Virus record (IMG/VR): IMGVR_UViG_3300032397_000018
Location: 1-51,890 of that record
DNA length: 51,890 bases
Strand: one strand, 5' to 3'
Source of the DNA: a virus
A program made the translations under genes and the position numbers. The notes under the pieces are model-generated. The model saw nothing but the letters and a program-made list of their open reading frames with translations, made no database searches and was not told where the DNA came from. This document shows positions 8,778-17,800 of this stretch, one piece after another (position 1 is the first letter of the stretch; each line of letters starts with the position of its first letter).

Positions 8778-9116
8778 ATGCCACGATATATCGAATACGA
8801 GGCTCTGCAATCCCTGGAGATCGGGCATCTTCAAGGTCGTCCAAAACTAAATCGTGGGGATCGCATTATCGTCTCCGTATCCTTCGCTGAAAATGTAATT
8901 TCCACATTTTATTTTGGATTGCTCATGCAGAAAAAAGAGCATGTTCTTGCCGCTGCATTGCCTGGTAATTTATTCATTAAACGAAAAGATTTCACAATTG
9001 TCCCAAATGAGTCTCAATCGCCTACACCGCAACAGGAATTAGCTCCACCGCTTCCGCGAGTGCGTAACCGTAGCATGGCCGATAAAGCTACGCGCAAGAC
9101 CAAGGGGTGTCCATGA
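8778..9116 (+). CDS. Small head-associated protein, unknown
   Basis: The 112-residue product starts after GGGAGAAAAA. The first 75 residues look like a small beta-rich fold (RIIVSVSFAENVISTFYFGLLM), and the C-terminus is a proline-rich, basic tail (PRVRNRSMADKATRKTKGC). Position between major capsid and the head-tail connector suggests a head decoration, head-closure or connector protein. No family motif is recognised. Its stop overlaps the start of the next gene in ATGA form, so it belongs to the morphogenesis operon. Confidence 0.7.
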   Translation: MPRYIEYEALQSLEIGHLQGRPKLNRGDRIIVSVSFAENVISTFYFGLLMQKKEHVLAAALPGNLFIKRKDFTIVPNESQSPTPQQELAPPLPRVRNRSMADKATRKTKGCP

Positions 9117-9712
9117 GCCTTTGCACGCTTCAAGAGATCAAGGATTGGCTCAAAGTCACTGACAGCAGTCAAGACGCGATCTTGACGACTGTTCAATTGT
9201 CTGTGGAGCAATCCATCAAAAACTACTGTGAAACGGATTTCTCTGCGCGAGAGATCACCAATGAGGTGCTTGATGGTGCGGGAAACGATGTCATCGTGCC
9301 ACGATATTGGCCAATCCTTGTCGTAGACGAGCTGCGCTTTTATATAAAATTGAACAGCACAGCAGGGAGCGTGGTTAGTTCCGAGGATTACCAAGTGGGA
9401 GAGACTGCCATTTACCTGGGTAATGGCCTACTCACGCCCAAAGGACGCGGTATTGTCGGTCTGGCTTACCATGCTGGTTATGCCGCAGTTCCTGCTGACA
9501 TCCAACTGGCTGTGCAAATGGGTGTCGAGGCTTACATGGCACGTAGACAACGTAAGAGCATTGGCGTGTCCAGTCGAGGCAAGGAAGGCGAGAGCGAGTC
9601 ATTTACCTCTGCGTGGGATAAGAAGTCTGGTTTGCCTCTTGAAGTGGTCTCAATGCTTGGCGCGTATCGTCCGATGGAATTCCCGTTGGGTACCGCCACG
9701 CGAGGACAATGA
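9113..9712 (+). CDS. Head-tail connector (adaptor, HK97 gp6-like)
   Basis: The 199-residue protein begins MSLCTLQEIKDWLKVTDSSQDAIL, which is typical of phage head-tail adaptors: a first helix containing a 'K.WL.V...DD..L' pattern, then further helices (VQLSVEQSIKNYCETDF). A beta segment containing RYWPILVVDELRFYI follows. These proteins form a ring below the portal and link the head to the tail. The ATG at 9113 has AAGGGG 4-8 bases upstream and is preferred to a GTG at 9107. The gene overlaps both neighbours by a few bases. Confidence 0.75.
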   Translation: MSLCTLQEIKDWLKVTDSSQDAILTTVQLSVEQSIKNYCETDFSAREITNEVLDGAGNDVIVPRYWPILVVDELRFYIKLNSTAGSVVSSEDYQVGETAIYLGNGLLTPKGRGIVGLAYHAGYAAVPADIQLAVQMGVEAYMARRQRKSIGVSSRGKEGESESFTSAWDKKSGLPLEVVSMLGAYRPMEFPLGTATRGQ

Positions 9713-10524
9713 TGCCAACATTGCGTGACATCAGCGAGATGAGTGCCTGGGTCCGTCAGATCCCTGACCGGATCGAGAAAGGTGCTGCTAAAGGCGTGAT
9801 CAAAGCCACGACAGAAGCTGAACGCATATCTAAGCAGATGGCCAGGATACAGTTCACCGGTCGCCGTGGTTATCGTAAAACCGGCAATCTCATGAATGCG
9901 ATCAAGGCGCAATATGAGATGGGCCAGCCAAACGCCAGTATCCATGGCAGGCCATTGCTGCAGGGTTACATCGTCGTCCGTGGGCAGAAAGGCAAGTACC
10001 CTGGCACCAAACCCTATGGTCGTGTCCACGAGTTTGGCAAGCCTTCTCAGACCGATCCTGAACCGATTAGACCTCGTAGGGCTAAGCACTTATGGGTGAA
10101 AAACTGGGAAGGAGATGCCAGGAAATTCAAGGATCTGACACCGACTGATTTTTTCAATCGCATGAAACAAGATCCGAGCAGTTATCGTTTGATTTATCCT
10201 AATCCAAAGATCAATAAGCAAAAGATTCCAATAGCTTGGTTCTTTGGAGAAATCAAAAAGCAGGCGAAATCAAGACGAAGCGCAACGGCCAAAACACGTA
10301 AATCCCGGATCGGAGCGGTAAAACCACATGGAAAAAATAAACGGTATGAAGGAAAGGCGGGCCCAAAAATAAAAGGTCCCCGCTGGATCCCGCTCTTTTT
10401 CTTGCGCAAGTCAGTCAAAATACCTGAGCGTCCATTTGTGCGACCAGCGGTCATGGCCGTGGTTGGCCCTAACATGAGAAGGTTTTGGTCCATTATCCAT
10501 TCTTCCATCGAACAGGAGCCCTAG
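9709..10524 (+). CDS. HK97 gp10-like neck/tail completion protein
   Basis: This 271-residue protein has features of the HK97-gp10 family: an N-terminal helical region (PDRIEKGAAKGVIKATTEAERI), then TGRRGYRKTGNLMNAI and YGRVHEFG (about residues 105-112). The RTGNL-like and Y.R.HEFG segments are characteristic. It is about twice the usual family length because of a very lysine/arginine-rich region (about 150-235) of unknown purpose, perhaps contacting DNA or nucleic acid during joining. Its start overlaps the connector stop (ATGATG over TGA), consistent with coupled translation in the neck-gene cluster. Confidence 0.72.
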   Translation: MMPTLRDISEMSAWVRQIPDRIEKGAAKGVIKATTEAERISKQMARIQFTGRRGYRKTGNLMNAIKAQYEMGQPNASIHGRPLLQGYIVVRGQKGKYPGTKPYGRVHEFGKPSQTDPEPIRPRRAKHLWVKNWEGDARKFKDLTPTDFFNRMKQDPSSYRLIYPNPKINKQKIPIAWFFGEIKKQAKSRRSATAKTRKSRIGAVKPHGKNKRYEGKAGPKIKGPRWIPLFFLRKSVKIPERPFVRPAVMAVVGPNMRRFWSIIHSSIEQEP

Positions 10525-10989
10525 ATGGCCTGTAAACGCGCCGAAATACTGACAGCCCTTGCAGCTCGCCTAGCCACGGTAACGACGGATAACGGGTACA
10601 CTCTGAGCGTTAAGAAGGTATATGCCGATGATATCCCGTTGGGACTTGAATTGGCAGACCATGAGGTTCCTGCGATCCTGTTGCTCGACAAAGAATGTCG
10701 GCTCAATCACGAGTTCCAGGACTTGGATGCCGAATGGTTCCTGGAGCTGCAATTGATCCATGGGCAGGTGAATGATAGCGTGATGCTTGATTTCACTCGT
10801 CAGGTCTTGAAAGCTCTTTTTGTCGATCATCCGACAGCGGAAGGGAATTTGGGAATTAGGACACTCCATCCACTCGTGTACGATATCCATGCATTGTCTG
10901 CTTTCGGGGATTTGAATACCATCGAGGGTAATCGGTTCGCTATACTGGAGATCACGATCATGTTCAAATCAAAGACGTGGGATTTTTAA
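10525..10989 (+). CDS. Probable tail terminator protein
   Basis: This 154-residue protein starts directly after the preceding stop, with CAGGAG as ribosome site. It has the size and position of a tail terminator (lambda gpU-type), the ring that caps the tail tube at the head end. The sequence alternates helix (MACKRAEILTALAARLATV) and strands (EVPAILLLDKE, WFLELQLIHG, ILEITIMFKSKTW), a layout seen in that family. The call depends on synteny with the gp10-like gene upstream and the tube gene downstream; no catalytic motif is expected. Confidence 0.6.
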   Translation: MACKRAEILTALAARLATVTTDNGYTLSVKKVYADDIPLGLELADHEVPAILLLDKECRLNHEFQDLDAEWFLELQLIHGQVNDSVMLDFTRQVLKALFVDHPTAEGNLGIRTLHPLVYDIHALSAFGDLNTIEGNRFAILEITIMFKSKTWDF

Positions 10990-11010
10990 TTTTTTGGAAG
11001 GGAGCACCGT

Positions 11011-11391
11011 ATGAAGTCGTTTTTTTTCACTGTTATTTTTGCCGTCAGCACCTTGGCTTTCGATGCCAATGCGCAGGTGTTCTTTTCTAACACTCGCGTT
11101 GGATCAGTTGTTCAGACTCACACGACCGTGGACACATCGACGACTCTCGCCATTTCCTCGTCGTCTGTAGCGGCCAATCTGTTGGCGTGGAAGTTGTGCA
11201 ATGACGCAGTGAATACTTCCACCCATCTGTACGTGGGAAAAGCCACAGACGTGGCGACTGACGGCGTACAACTTGGCAAGGGCCAATGTTTCGATTGCCC
11301 GAATTGTACCGGAGCCACGCTAAAACTGATCAAGGTCAAGGGACAAGCGGCAACCAACGGTTATTCGATCATCCAATATAAGCAGCAATAA
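11011..11391 (+). CDS. Exported small beta-sandwich protein A
   Basis: The 126-residue product has a clear Sec signal peptide, MKSFFFTVIFAVSTLAFDANA, with cleavage expected after ANA. The mature part is beta-rich and ends WKLCNDAVNTSTHLYVGKAT, then a DGVQLGKGQCFDCPNCTG cysteine cluster and YSIIQYKQQ. The C-terminal 70 residues resemble those of the next gene, so the two are paralogues. GGAAGGGAGCACCGT provides the ribosome site. It lies inside the tail morphogenesis operon, where signal peptides are not expected. It could be an envelope-directed factor, a superinfection or receptor-blocking protein, or a virion decoration. Function is unknown. Confidence 0.8.
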   Translation: MKSFFFTVIFAVSTLAFDANAQVFFSNTRVGSVVQTHTTVDTSTTLAISSSSVAANLLAWKLCNDAVNTSTHLYVGKATDVATDGVQLGKGQCFDCPNCTGATLKLIKVKGQAATNGYSIIQYKQQ

Positions 11392-11413
11392 CGACACGTA
11401 CCTGGAGGAATAA

Positions 11414-12157
11414 ATGATGAAATTGTTTACGTCTGTTTTGGCCATTGGGATCTTTGTTTTTAGTGGATTGGCGCACAGCCAGACCGTCATGCCTGGGACC
11501 AGGATAACCTCACAATCGTTTACAGCAGGCACGGCGGCTCCGACTGCGTATGAACAATTCGTTCAGACAGCTGGAGCTGATACCTCTAAATCCCTGCAAA
11601 ATAAGTACATTACGTTCTGTTTGCCGAATCTAGGGACGTGTTATGCGCCTTGGCTTAACGTGAACAGTGAAGGCGTGGCTCCGACTGTTGTTGGGCACAC
11701 ATTGATCGAAGTCGCTATCGCTACGGATGCGCTTGCTGGAGCTGTTGGAGACGCCTTGCAAGTCGCTATAGACGGCGTAACTGGCGTGACTTGCACCGAC
11801 AATAACGCGGGAGTGGTCACGTGCATTATGGATGCGAAAGGGCCAGCGACCAATGCTGCCGCTGGAAACACTGGGTGGGCAGCTCCGACTGTGACTCAGG
11901 GATTGCTCTCGACATATGCGATCTCTGCCGGTTCGATCCTGACTAATGTCATGGGATGGCGCATCTGTAATGCTTCTGCGAATGCCAGTACGTGGCTCGC
12001 TGTTGGTAAGAGCACTGATCCTGAGACTGACGGTGTGCGGATTGCTCAGGGTGTCTGTCTTGATTGTCCTAGTTGTTCCCGCGACACGCTTGGTCTGACC
12101 AAAGTCAGTTCACAGGCCGGCAGCAACGCTTATACCGTGATCCAGTTCAAGCAATAA
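11414..12157 (+). CDS. Exported small beta-sandwich protein B (paralogue of A)
   Basis: This 247-residue protein begins with a Sec signal peptide (MMKLFTSVLAIGIFVFSGLAHS, cleavage near AHS-QT) after GGAGGAATAA. The middle region (about residues 30-140) is extra compared with protein A and contains paired cysteines (FCLPNLGTCY, VTCTDNNAGVVTC), suggesting disulphides formed outside the cytoplasm. The C-terminal 75 residues align with protein A through WRICNASANASTWLAVGKS, DGVRIAQGVCLDCPSC and YTVIQFKQ. The duplication and retained export signal suggest selected function. Its job is unknown; context is the tail module. Confidence 0.8.
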   Translation: MMKLFTSVLAIGIFVFSGLAHSQTVMPGTRITSQSFTAGTAAPTAYEQFVQTAGADTSKSLQNKYITFCLPNLGTCYAPWLNVNSEGVAPTVVGHTLIEVAIATDALAGAVGDALQVAIDGVTGVTCTDNNAGVVTCIMDAKGPATNAAAGNTGWAAPTVTQGLLSTYAISAGSILTNVMGWRICNASANASTWLAVGKSTDPETDGVRIAQGVCLDCPSCSRDTLGLTKVSSQAGSNAYTVIQFKQ

Positions 12158-12190
12158 CATACGCGCCAAGGCGCATATAGGAGACAGCAC

Positions 12191-13786
12191 ATGGCCAAGC
12201 GCCGATCCAGAGTCGATTTCAAAGCCATTTATGAAGGCGATAAGCAGGGCTATAACGTTGGCCTCGACTGCTCGCTTTTTCTTCGCAAAGAAGTCACTGC
12301 GCGTGTGTTTCAGGTCCCTCGCGTAGGGACAGCAGGAACGAGTACCAGTGCCTCGACACCAAGCACCGATATTTCCGCAGGAACCGACACATCGTTTAAA
12401 ATCGTCGTGGACAGCATGACTGTGGCTGTGACTGTGACGTTGGTTGTGACTGGTCTTACCTCTGGAGCGTTGATTGCTGCTGCCCTTGAGACCAAGATCA
12501 ATGACGCATTGATCGCAGCCAGTCGTGATGAGCGTGTGACCGTGACGTATGGGACCACGTATGTGATCACCAGCCAAGGCAGTGGGACATCCAGCAAGGT
12601 GGTCGTGACCGATGCCACGTCTAATAATGTGGCTGACGATCTCAAGATAGGCGTGGCCAATCTGGGCGTCGAAACGGTAGGAACCAACGATCAAGATTTC
12701 TTGCTCCATACCACGGGTGGCGCGTCGTTCAATCAACCGATCGAAAGCAACGCTCACCGCAGTGGACGGTTCCATAGTGGCGTCATCAAGCAGAAAAAAG
12801 TTGCTGAATTTGACTTTGACACCTACATCAATATGTCGGGTTCTGCTGGATCCAGCCTTGATACGCCAGTCAAATTGTTGTGGCAGCAGCTTCTGGGAAC
12901 CGAAGAATTGCCAGGAACGACAATCGTCTACAAACAAGGACTGCCCAATTTCACGTTCTCCCTGGTTCGTGTCAGCACGATCTTTGCTGAATATTACACG
13001 GGAGGCTACGTGCGCTCAGGCACGCTCACAGCAGACGGTGCTGCGCCAGCGACGATGAAATGGGCAGGCAAGGCCAGTAAGGCGGTCGTGGCGGGGATCA
13101 GCAAGATCTCTACACCAGTTAGCGGTGTGGCTCTTATCCCATTGACGAGCGGCGAAGAATTGCGCTTCGAGGCTGGCGCTCCTGTTATGACGCTCAATGC
13201 GGATGGCCGTACTATTCTCGATGGTTTCGATGGATCTTTGACTGTGTTGAGCAGAGATGAGACTGGACACACGATCACGTTGTCGTCTGTCGTGACCATC
13301 CCTGCCAGTGGGTTTGTCGTGTACTGGCATCCTGGCGCTTTGGGTACCACGGCGAAAAACGCGATCTTTACGGATCTCGTTGGTTCATTCAAGTTGCGTT
13401 CGGCGGGATCTGCTGTGGACACCAGTAATTTGTCGTTGGAAATTGCCAATGATCATAACGACCTGGACACTTATTTCGGCAAAGATGCGAATGCCGGGTT
13501 TGTGGCTGGCAATCGTTGCACGATGAAACTGAGTGTGACTGCTGATTTGAGCAACGAGAACTTTGGTGAGATTGTGAAGTTGCGTGACTTCAGCGGTCTC
13601 GATCCCGTGTTCCTCTTGGGGGATCCGACAACTGGTCGTGCAATGCGAATCAGTGCGACCAAATGGATTCCATCAGTACCGACGATTGAAGTCCCTGAGA
13701 ACGGGACAACGCCTGTCACGCTGGAGGGAAACCTTTTTGAGTCCACTCCTGGAGCAAAAGATCCTGTCGTGGTATCGTTTGAATAA
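12191..13786 (+). CDS. Major tail (tube) protein
   Basis: This 531-residue protein precedes the frameshifted chaperone and tape measure genes, the canonical place of the tail tube subunit. It is large for the family and beta-rich. Residues about 60-180 form a valine/threonine-rich region that looks like an inserted beta domain. A segment near 195-240 (RSGRFHSGVIKQKKVAEFDFDTYI) and later strands fit tube-type proteins. The C-terminus, VPENGTTPVTLEGNLFESTPGAKDPVVVSFE, resembles the ends of tube proteins of other long-tailed phages. A strong terminator follows at 13824, which may set its high dose relative to downstream genes. GGAGACAGCAC is the ribosome site. Confidence 0.72.
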   Translation: MAKRRSRVDFKAIYEGDKQGYNVGLDCSLFLRKEVTARVFQVPRVGTAGTSTSASTPSTDISAGTDTSFKIVVDSMTVAVTVTLVVTGLTSGALIAAALETKINDALIAASRDERVTVTYGTTYVITSQGSGTSSKVVVTDATSNNVADDLKIGVANLGVETVGTNDQDFLLHTTGGASFNQPIESNAHRSGRFHSGVIKQKKVAEFDFDTYINMSGSAGSSLDTPVKLLWQQLLGTEELPGTTIVYKQGLPNFTFSLVRVSTIFAEYYTGGYVRSGTLTADGAAPATMKWAGKASKAVVAGISKISTPVSGVALIPLTSGEELRFEAGAPVMTLNADGRTILDGFDGSLTVLSRDETGHTITLSSVVTIPASGFVVYWHPGALGTTAKNAIFTDLVGSFKLRSAGSAVDTSNLSLEIANDHNDLDTYFGKDANAGFVAGNRCTMKLSVTADLSNENFGEIVKLRDFSGLDPVFLLGDPTTGRAMRISATKWIPSVPTIEVPENGTTPVTLEGNLFESTPGAKDPVVVSFE

Positions 13787-13823
13787 CCCCTGACAGGTTG
13801 AGCATCACTTTCTCCTTTAGAAG

Positions 13824-13854
13824 CCTCATCAAAATTTTTGATGAGGTTTTTTTT
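13824..13854 (+). terminator. Rho-independent terminator after tail tube gene
   Basis: CCTCATC at 13824-13830 pairs with GATGAGG at 13840-13846, extended by an A/T inner stem, and is followed by eight T residues (13847-13854). It would reduce transcription from the abundant head and tube genes into the chaperone and tape measure genes. Confidence 0.9.
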
Positions 13855-13907
13855 ATTTGTGTGGTACGTTTTTGCTGACACGATTTACCACAAATAGGGA
13901 TAAAACG

Positions 13908-14396
13908 ATGGCAATCAAGGGAAATCAAATAGGGAATCGACATAATGCCGTGTGCATGATTTCAAAGATTGATGACGCGATTGACTGGCAAGTAAGCGAT
14001 GCTGATGCCTATGCCAAAACACTGGATGAGAAGTATCTCATCTTGCTTTCTGGGAAAGAGCCCACTCGATTTCTCTGCAATTTTGATCTGGATGCGAAAA
14101 GCAACAGCGAGATTGAAGATGCCATGATTGCTGGCGTAACAGAGAATGGAACGATGAAGCCTGGGATCGGATCGTATAATCTGGCCGTAGTGCGCCACGT
14201 CCTGAAGGATATCAAAAACCCTGTCAGTTTGCCCGTGGAGGAACACCTGCTTTTTAAGCGCACAGCTGATGGCAAAGTATCGGACGAAACGCTTGACCAG
14301 CTTGCTCGATTGGGAATAATCACAGAAATTTCTGCTGCTTTCTCAAGCATGACCAAAGGCAGCGTGTTGCGTGATCGTCAATCCGCAAAAAACTAA
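13908..14396 (+). CDS. Tail assembly chaperone (G-like, unshifted product)
   Basis: The 162-residue product begins MAIKGNQIGN after AATAGGGA. It lies between tail tube and tape measure genes. Its last codons before the TAA are GCA AAA AAC, which contain the heptamer A AAA AAC at 14387-14393, so a fraction of ribosomes should shift to the -1 frame and make a longer GT-like protein. Lambda G and GT work this way: they coat the tape measure and recruit tube subunits, and are absent from the virion. The helical, charged sequence fits this role. The pairing of position, slippery site and open -1 frame makes the call firm. Confidence 0.87.
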   Translation: MAIKGNQIGNRHNAVCMISKIDDAIDWQVSDADAYAKTLDEKYLILLSGKEPTRFLCNFDLDAKSNSEIEDAMIAGVTENGTMKPGIGSYNLAVVRHVLKDIKNPVSLPVEEHLLFKRTADGKVSDETLDQLARLGIITEISAAFSSMTKGSVLRDRQSAKN

Positions 14397-14836
14397 TTTG
14401 CGCTCTGGTTGATCTTTCTTTTGCGAATCGCAGAGCGCTCAAAAATTTCACCTGTGCCAATTGTCCTCCATCCAGGATCGCACAACGCAAATGTGAGGAT
14501 CCTGGTTTTGAAAACATCAAGCGTCCAATTCGAATTGACGAGTCCAGCCTCGACTATCGATTTTGCCCAGGGAAGGCTACAAAATACCCTGAAATTGCCG
14601 AATTATTCATGCAATGCTCTATCGCTCGGTCAACGGGTATAATGCCCAGAGACGGCGGTTTGGATCGACAAGATGCAGTCTTTCCAGACGCCTTGTATGT
14701 GTTCCTGGAGCGATGGACAGCGCGAACTTACGCCATGATATGGCATGATGTTGGTGAATTCACGAGCAAGGTTCTGGCCGCAGTGTTTGGCAAAAAAGGT
14801 GGAAGCTCTACCGGATCTCCACCAATCGAGAGGTAA
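13908..14836 (+). CDS. Frameshifted tail assembly chaperone (GT-like fusion)
   Basis: After 162 residues, a -1 slip at 14393 continues for 147 codons to the TAA at 14834-14836, giving 309 residues. The extension has no good start of its own. It begins LICALVDLSFANRRALKNF and includes cysteines in CANC, KCEDPG and FCPG that could bind zinc. It ends in a helical region VFLERWTARTYAMIWHDVGEF. It stops 3 bases before the tape measure start, exactly as expected for a T domain, which in lambda-like systems binds tube subunits. Shift efficiency cannot be read from sequence. Confidence 0.85.
14387..14393 (+). promoter_or_regulatory. -1 ribosomal frameshift site A AAA AAC
   Basis: The heptamer is in the correct phase (X XXY YYZ relative to the upstream reading frame) and sits immediately before the TAA at 14394-14396. 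The -1 frame is open from here to 14836. A AAA AAC is among the most slippery -1 sequences known. The G-rich AGAGCGC region downstream could form a stimulatory structure, but I cannot fold it reliably by eye. Confidence 0.9.
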
Positions 14837-14839
14837 ACC

Positions 14840-17800
14840 ATGGCAGTTAGTTCTTCCGCTGATTTTTTTGTAACACTAGGCGTGCAAGACAACTTCACTC
14901 CTGCTATGCAACAGGCTGTAAATACTGCCGAACAAGTCGTCAGTTCAATGGGTCGTCTGAGTCTTAATATCATCACCATGAATCAGGCTCTTGAGTTGGC
15001 TCAAAAAGCATGGTCGGCGTTAGGTAAGATCGTCGAAATGGTTGGCATCCATGAATATGCTGAGGCTGAAAAAAACGTACTCAAGCTAAGTTTCGCTCTC
15101 GCCAATCAAGGTCAAGATGTCGAGGCTGGAGTAAAACATTTTGAACACCTTACGAATGAGATTCAGCGCAACAGCACGGCCAGTGAAGACACATTGATGA
15201 AGTTGGCCGCTCAGTCTAAAGCGCTGGGATTAACCACAGACATGACAGACAAACTGTTGCGTGGGAGCGTGGACCTGGCTGCGGTCATGGATACAGACGT
15301 CGATCAAGCTTTTCAGCAGTTGCTGTCATCGTTGGCGGGCAATGCTCGTGGGATAGGCCGGTACATCAAAGCTGTGAGGGACATGACTCCTGAGATGCTC
15401 CAGGCAGGTGGAGCCGTTGAATATGTAGCCAACAAAATGAAAGGGTTCGCGGAGAGAGAAGCCGGAACAATGCTTGGGCGCACAGAGCAAATAAAGAATG
15501 GTTTTAAACAATTAAAACAATCTCTTGGAGAGTTGTCTGTTACAGCATTTACGATCCCTGGCCTAAATGCTGGTCCTAGTCCGATAGCCAAAACTATTTT
15601 TGATATCGTCGAGGAACTGAAAAGTCTGATCCCAGTTGTTGTCGAGGCACGCAACAAAGTTTTGGCTTTTTTTGGCGGTTTGAAAATTGCGTTTATCGAT
15701 GTCGATTGGACAGGAATCTTTGGCTCGTTTACACGGGCTGTTTTGCAAGCTGCCGCTGCTGTTGCGGTCTTTGCCGTGGCGAGTAATTTGAGTCTGATTA
15801 TTGCGTCGATTCCGTTGATCGAGATTGGCTTTGCGCTGATTACAGCTCGCCTATGGGCTATGGCCAAAGCGTTCACGGCAGCCTCTGCTTCGATAGCCGT
15901 TACGGCTGTCAAATTTACTGCAGTTGCACTTGGAGCCGTGACAACGGCCATAGCGATTGATTTGATCATCCGCAATATCGACAAATTGGGAAAACTTTTT
16001 GCTACCTCATTTTTGCACATTATCGGTGGCGCGGTAATTGTCGTGCGTGAGTTGGTAAATCTGATCGGCATGATCCCTGGGATGGGAGGACCAACAGAAG
16101 CGGCTTTGGGAAAAATAGATGGTCTTTTGGAATCCATGGCTGTGTCTGCGGGAGAGTTCAGCGAAGGTCTCGATCTTGGTTTTGCAGGAAAGGTGTTTAC
16201 CGAAGGCCAGAAGTTCATGCGCAATCTGGCTGAAGGCACTGATCTTACAGCAAAAAAGCTGAAAGAAGCAGAAGCTAAAGCAAAAGATTTTGGAGTTGTC
16301 TTAAAAGCGTCAGTAGGCACAGCAGTGAAACTCACTGACGATTTGAAAAAGCAGCTCGATGAGATCCTGAAACGCTACAAAGACAATCAGCAAGCCATTT
16401 CCGAGGCTGGTCTAACCGAAGGGCAGGCCATCATTCTGCGAGCAACTGCTGCTCGTGAAGCGATCGTGCAGTTTGAGCGAGAACTGAAAATCCGTGGCAT
16501 GTTGACTACGGAAATTAAAAATCAACTGGCTGCTGCACGCGAGGCAGAAGGCGTTCGCGGCAATATCGAGTTGGACAAACTGCGTGTCAAAATGATGACC
16601 GAGGCAGTTACCAAAGCCGATGAATTACAGCAGTCTCTCGACAAGCAGCGGATGACTGAGAGAGAACTGGTCGCAGCTGATCTAAAGCGCACAACGGCAG
16701 CAATCGATCTCCAGCGGTTCAATGCTCTGCAAAACGAGACGTGGACTCCTGAAATGGAGCGTGTGTTACAGGGCTCTGCAAAGGCTGCCAAAGAGTTGGC
16801 AGCGATCAAGATGTCCGAACTACCGATGACGATGCGGGATGCCTTTAAAGAGATCTCCAAGGGCTTTAAAGCGGTAGGTACTGGTTCGGTATGGTCTGGA
16901 CTCTGGCAGATGGGAAAAGGAGTTGCTAGCGCGATTGGCACTGCGATCATGATTGCTGCCGATTACGTTGGGGAAGTCTTGGAAGGCGCGTTCTCCGTAG
17001 CCAAGGGATTATTTGGAGGAGGATACGTTGATGTGGTCAGCGACATTATCGATGCTGTCGGCAGCATTCCACAAATGCTCACGACGGCCATGACACGGTT
17101 GGGGAGTGTGATCGATAAAATCGTGTCTCAATTTCCTGTCATGGTGCAACAGCTCGTTGCCGCTTTGCCAGGGATTGTCGATAAGATCGTGGCCGCTTTT
17201 CCGCAACTCATAGCTACTATTGCGGATTCATTACCAAAAATTGCTCAAACCATAGGTCAACAATTTCCGCGAATCATTGCCGCTCTGATGGATGCGATTC
17301 CAAAACTGGTGGAAATGTTGCCGTCAATCATTGCTCCCTTGCTCGATGGATTGGTCAATGCTGTAGGCATTATCATTGACAAATTACCTGCGATCCTGAC
17401 GAGCATTTTCCAGACGTTACCAAAATTAGCTGTCGAGATTTTCCGTGCCATTCCTTCCCTCGTGGCGAATCTCTTGGAAAACATAGATGACGTTATTTTT
17501 GCTTTTGTCGATGGATTGATTGCCTCTGAAGGAGAAATCGTCGGTGGGTTTATCGATCAGTTTTTTATGCAAGGTGGTGCTGAACGCCTTATTGGTTCTA
17601 TCATTCGATCGATTCCAAAAATAGTGTTCGCTCTTGTACGCGGTATCGCATCAGGCTTGAGCAAGGCTTTAAAAGGCATAATGGGTGGAGGTTTTGGCGC
17701 AATCAAGGCACCAGCAGCGTTGATTGATTTGCCCAAAAAATTAGAAGGAGCCTTTAAAAAACTCGGCCAGGTCGTGAGTGCAGATACCAGCAAGTTGTTT

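Noticed and set aside
15313-16335. Minus-strand frame of 340 codons inside the tape measure gene
   Set aside because: It runs opposite a clear tape measure gene and its composition is the shadow of the Ala/Val-rich helices; no start signal.
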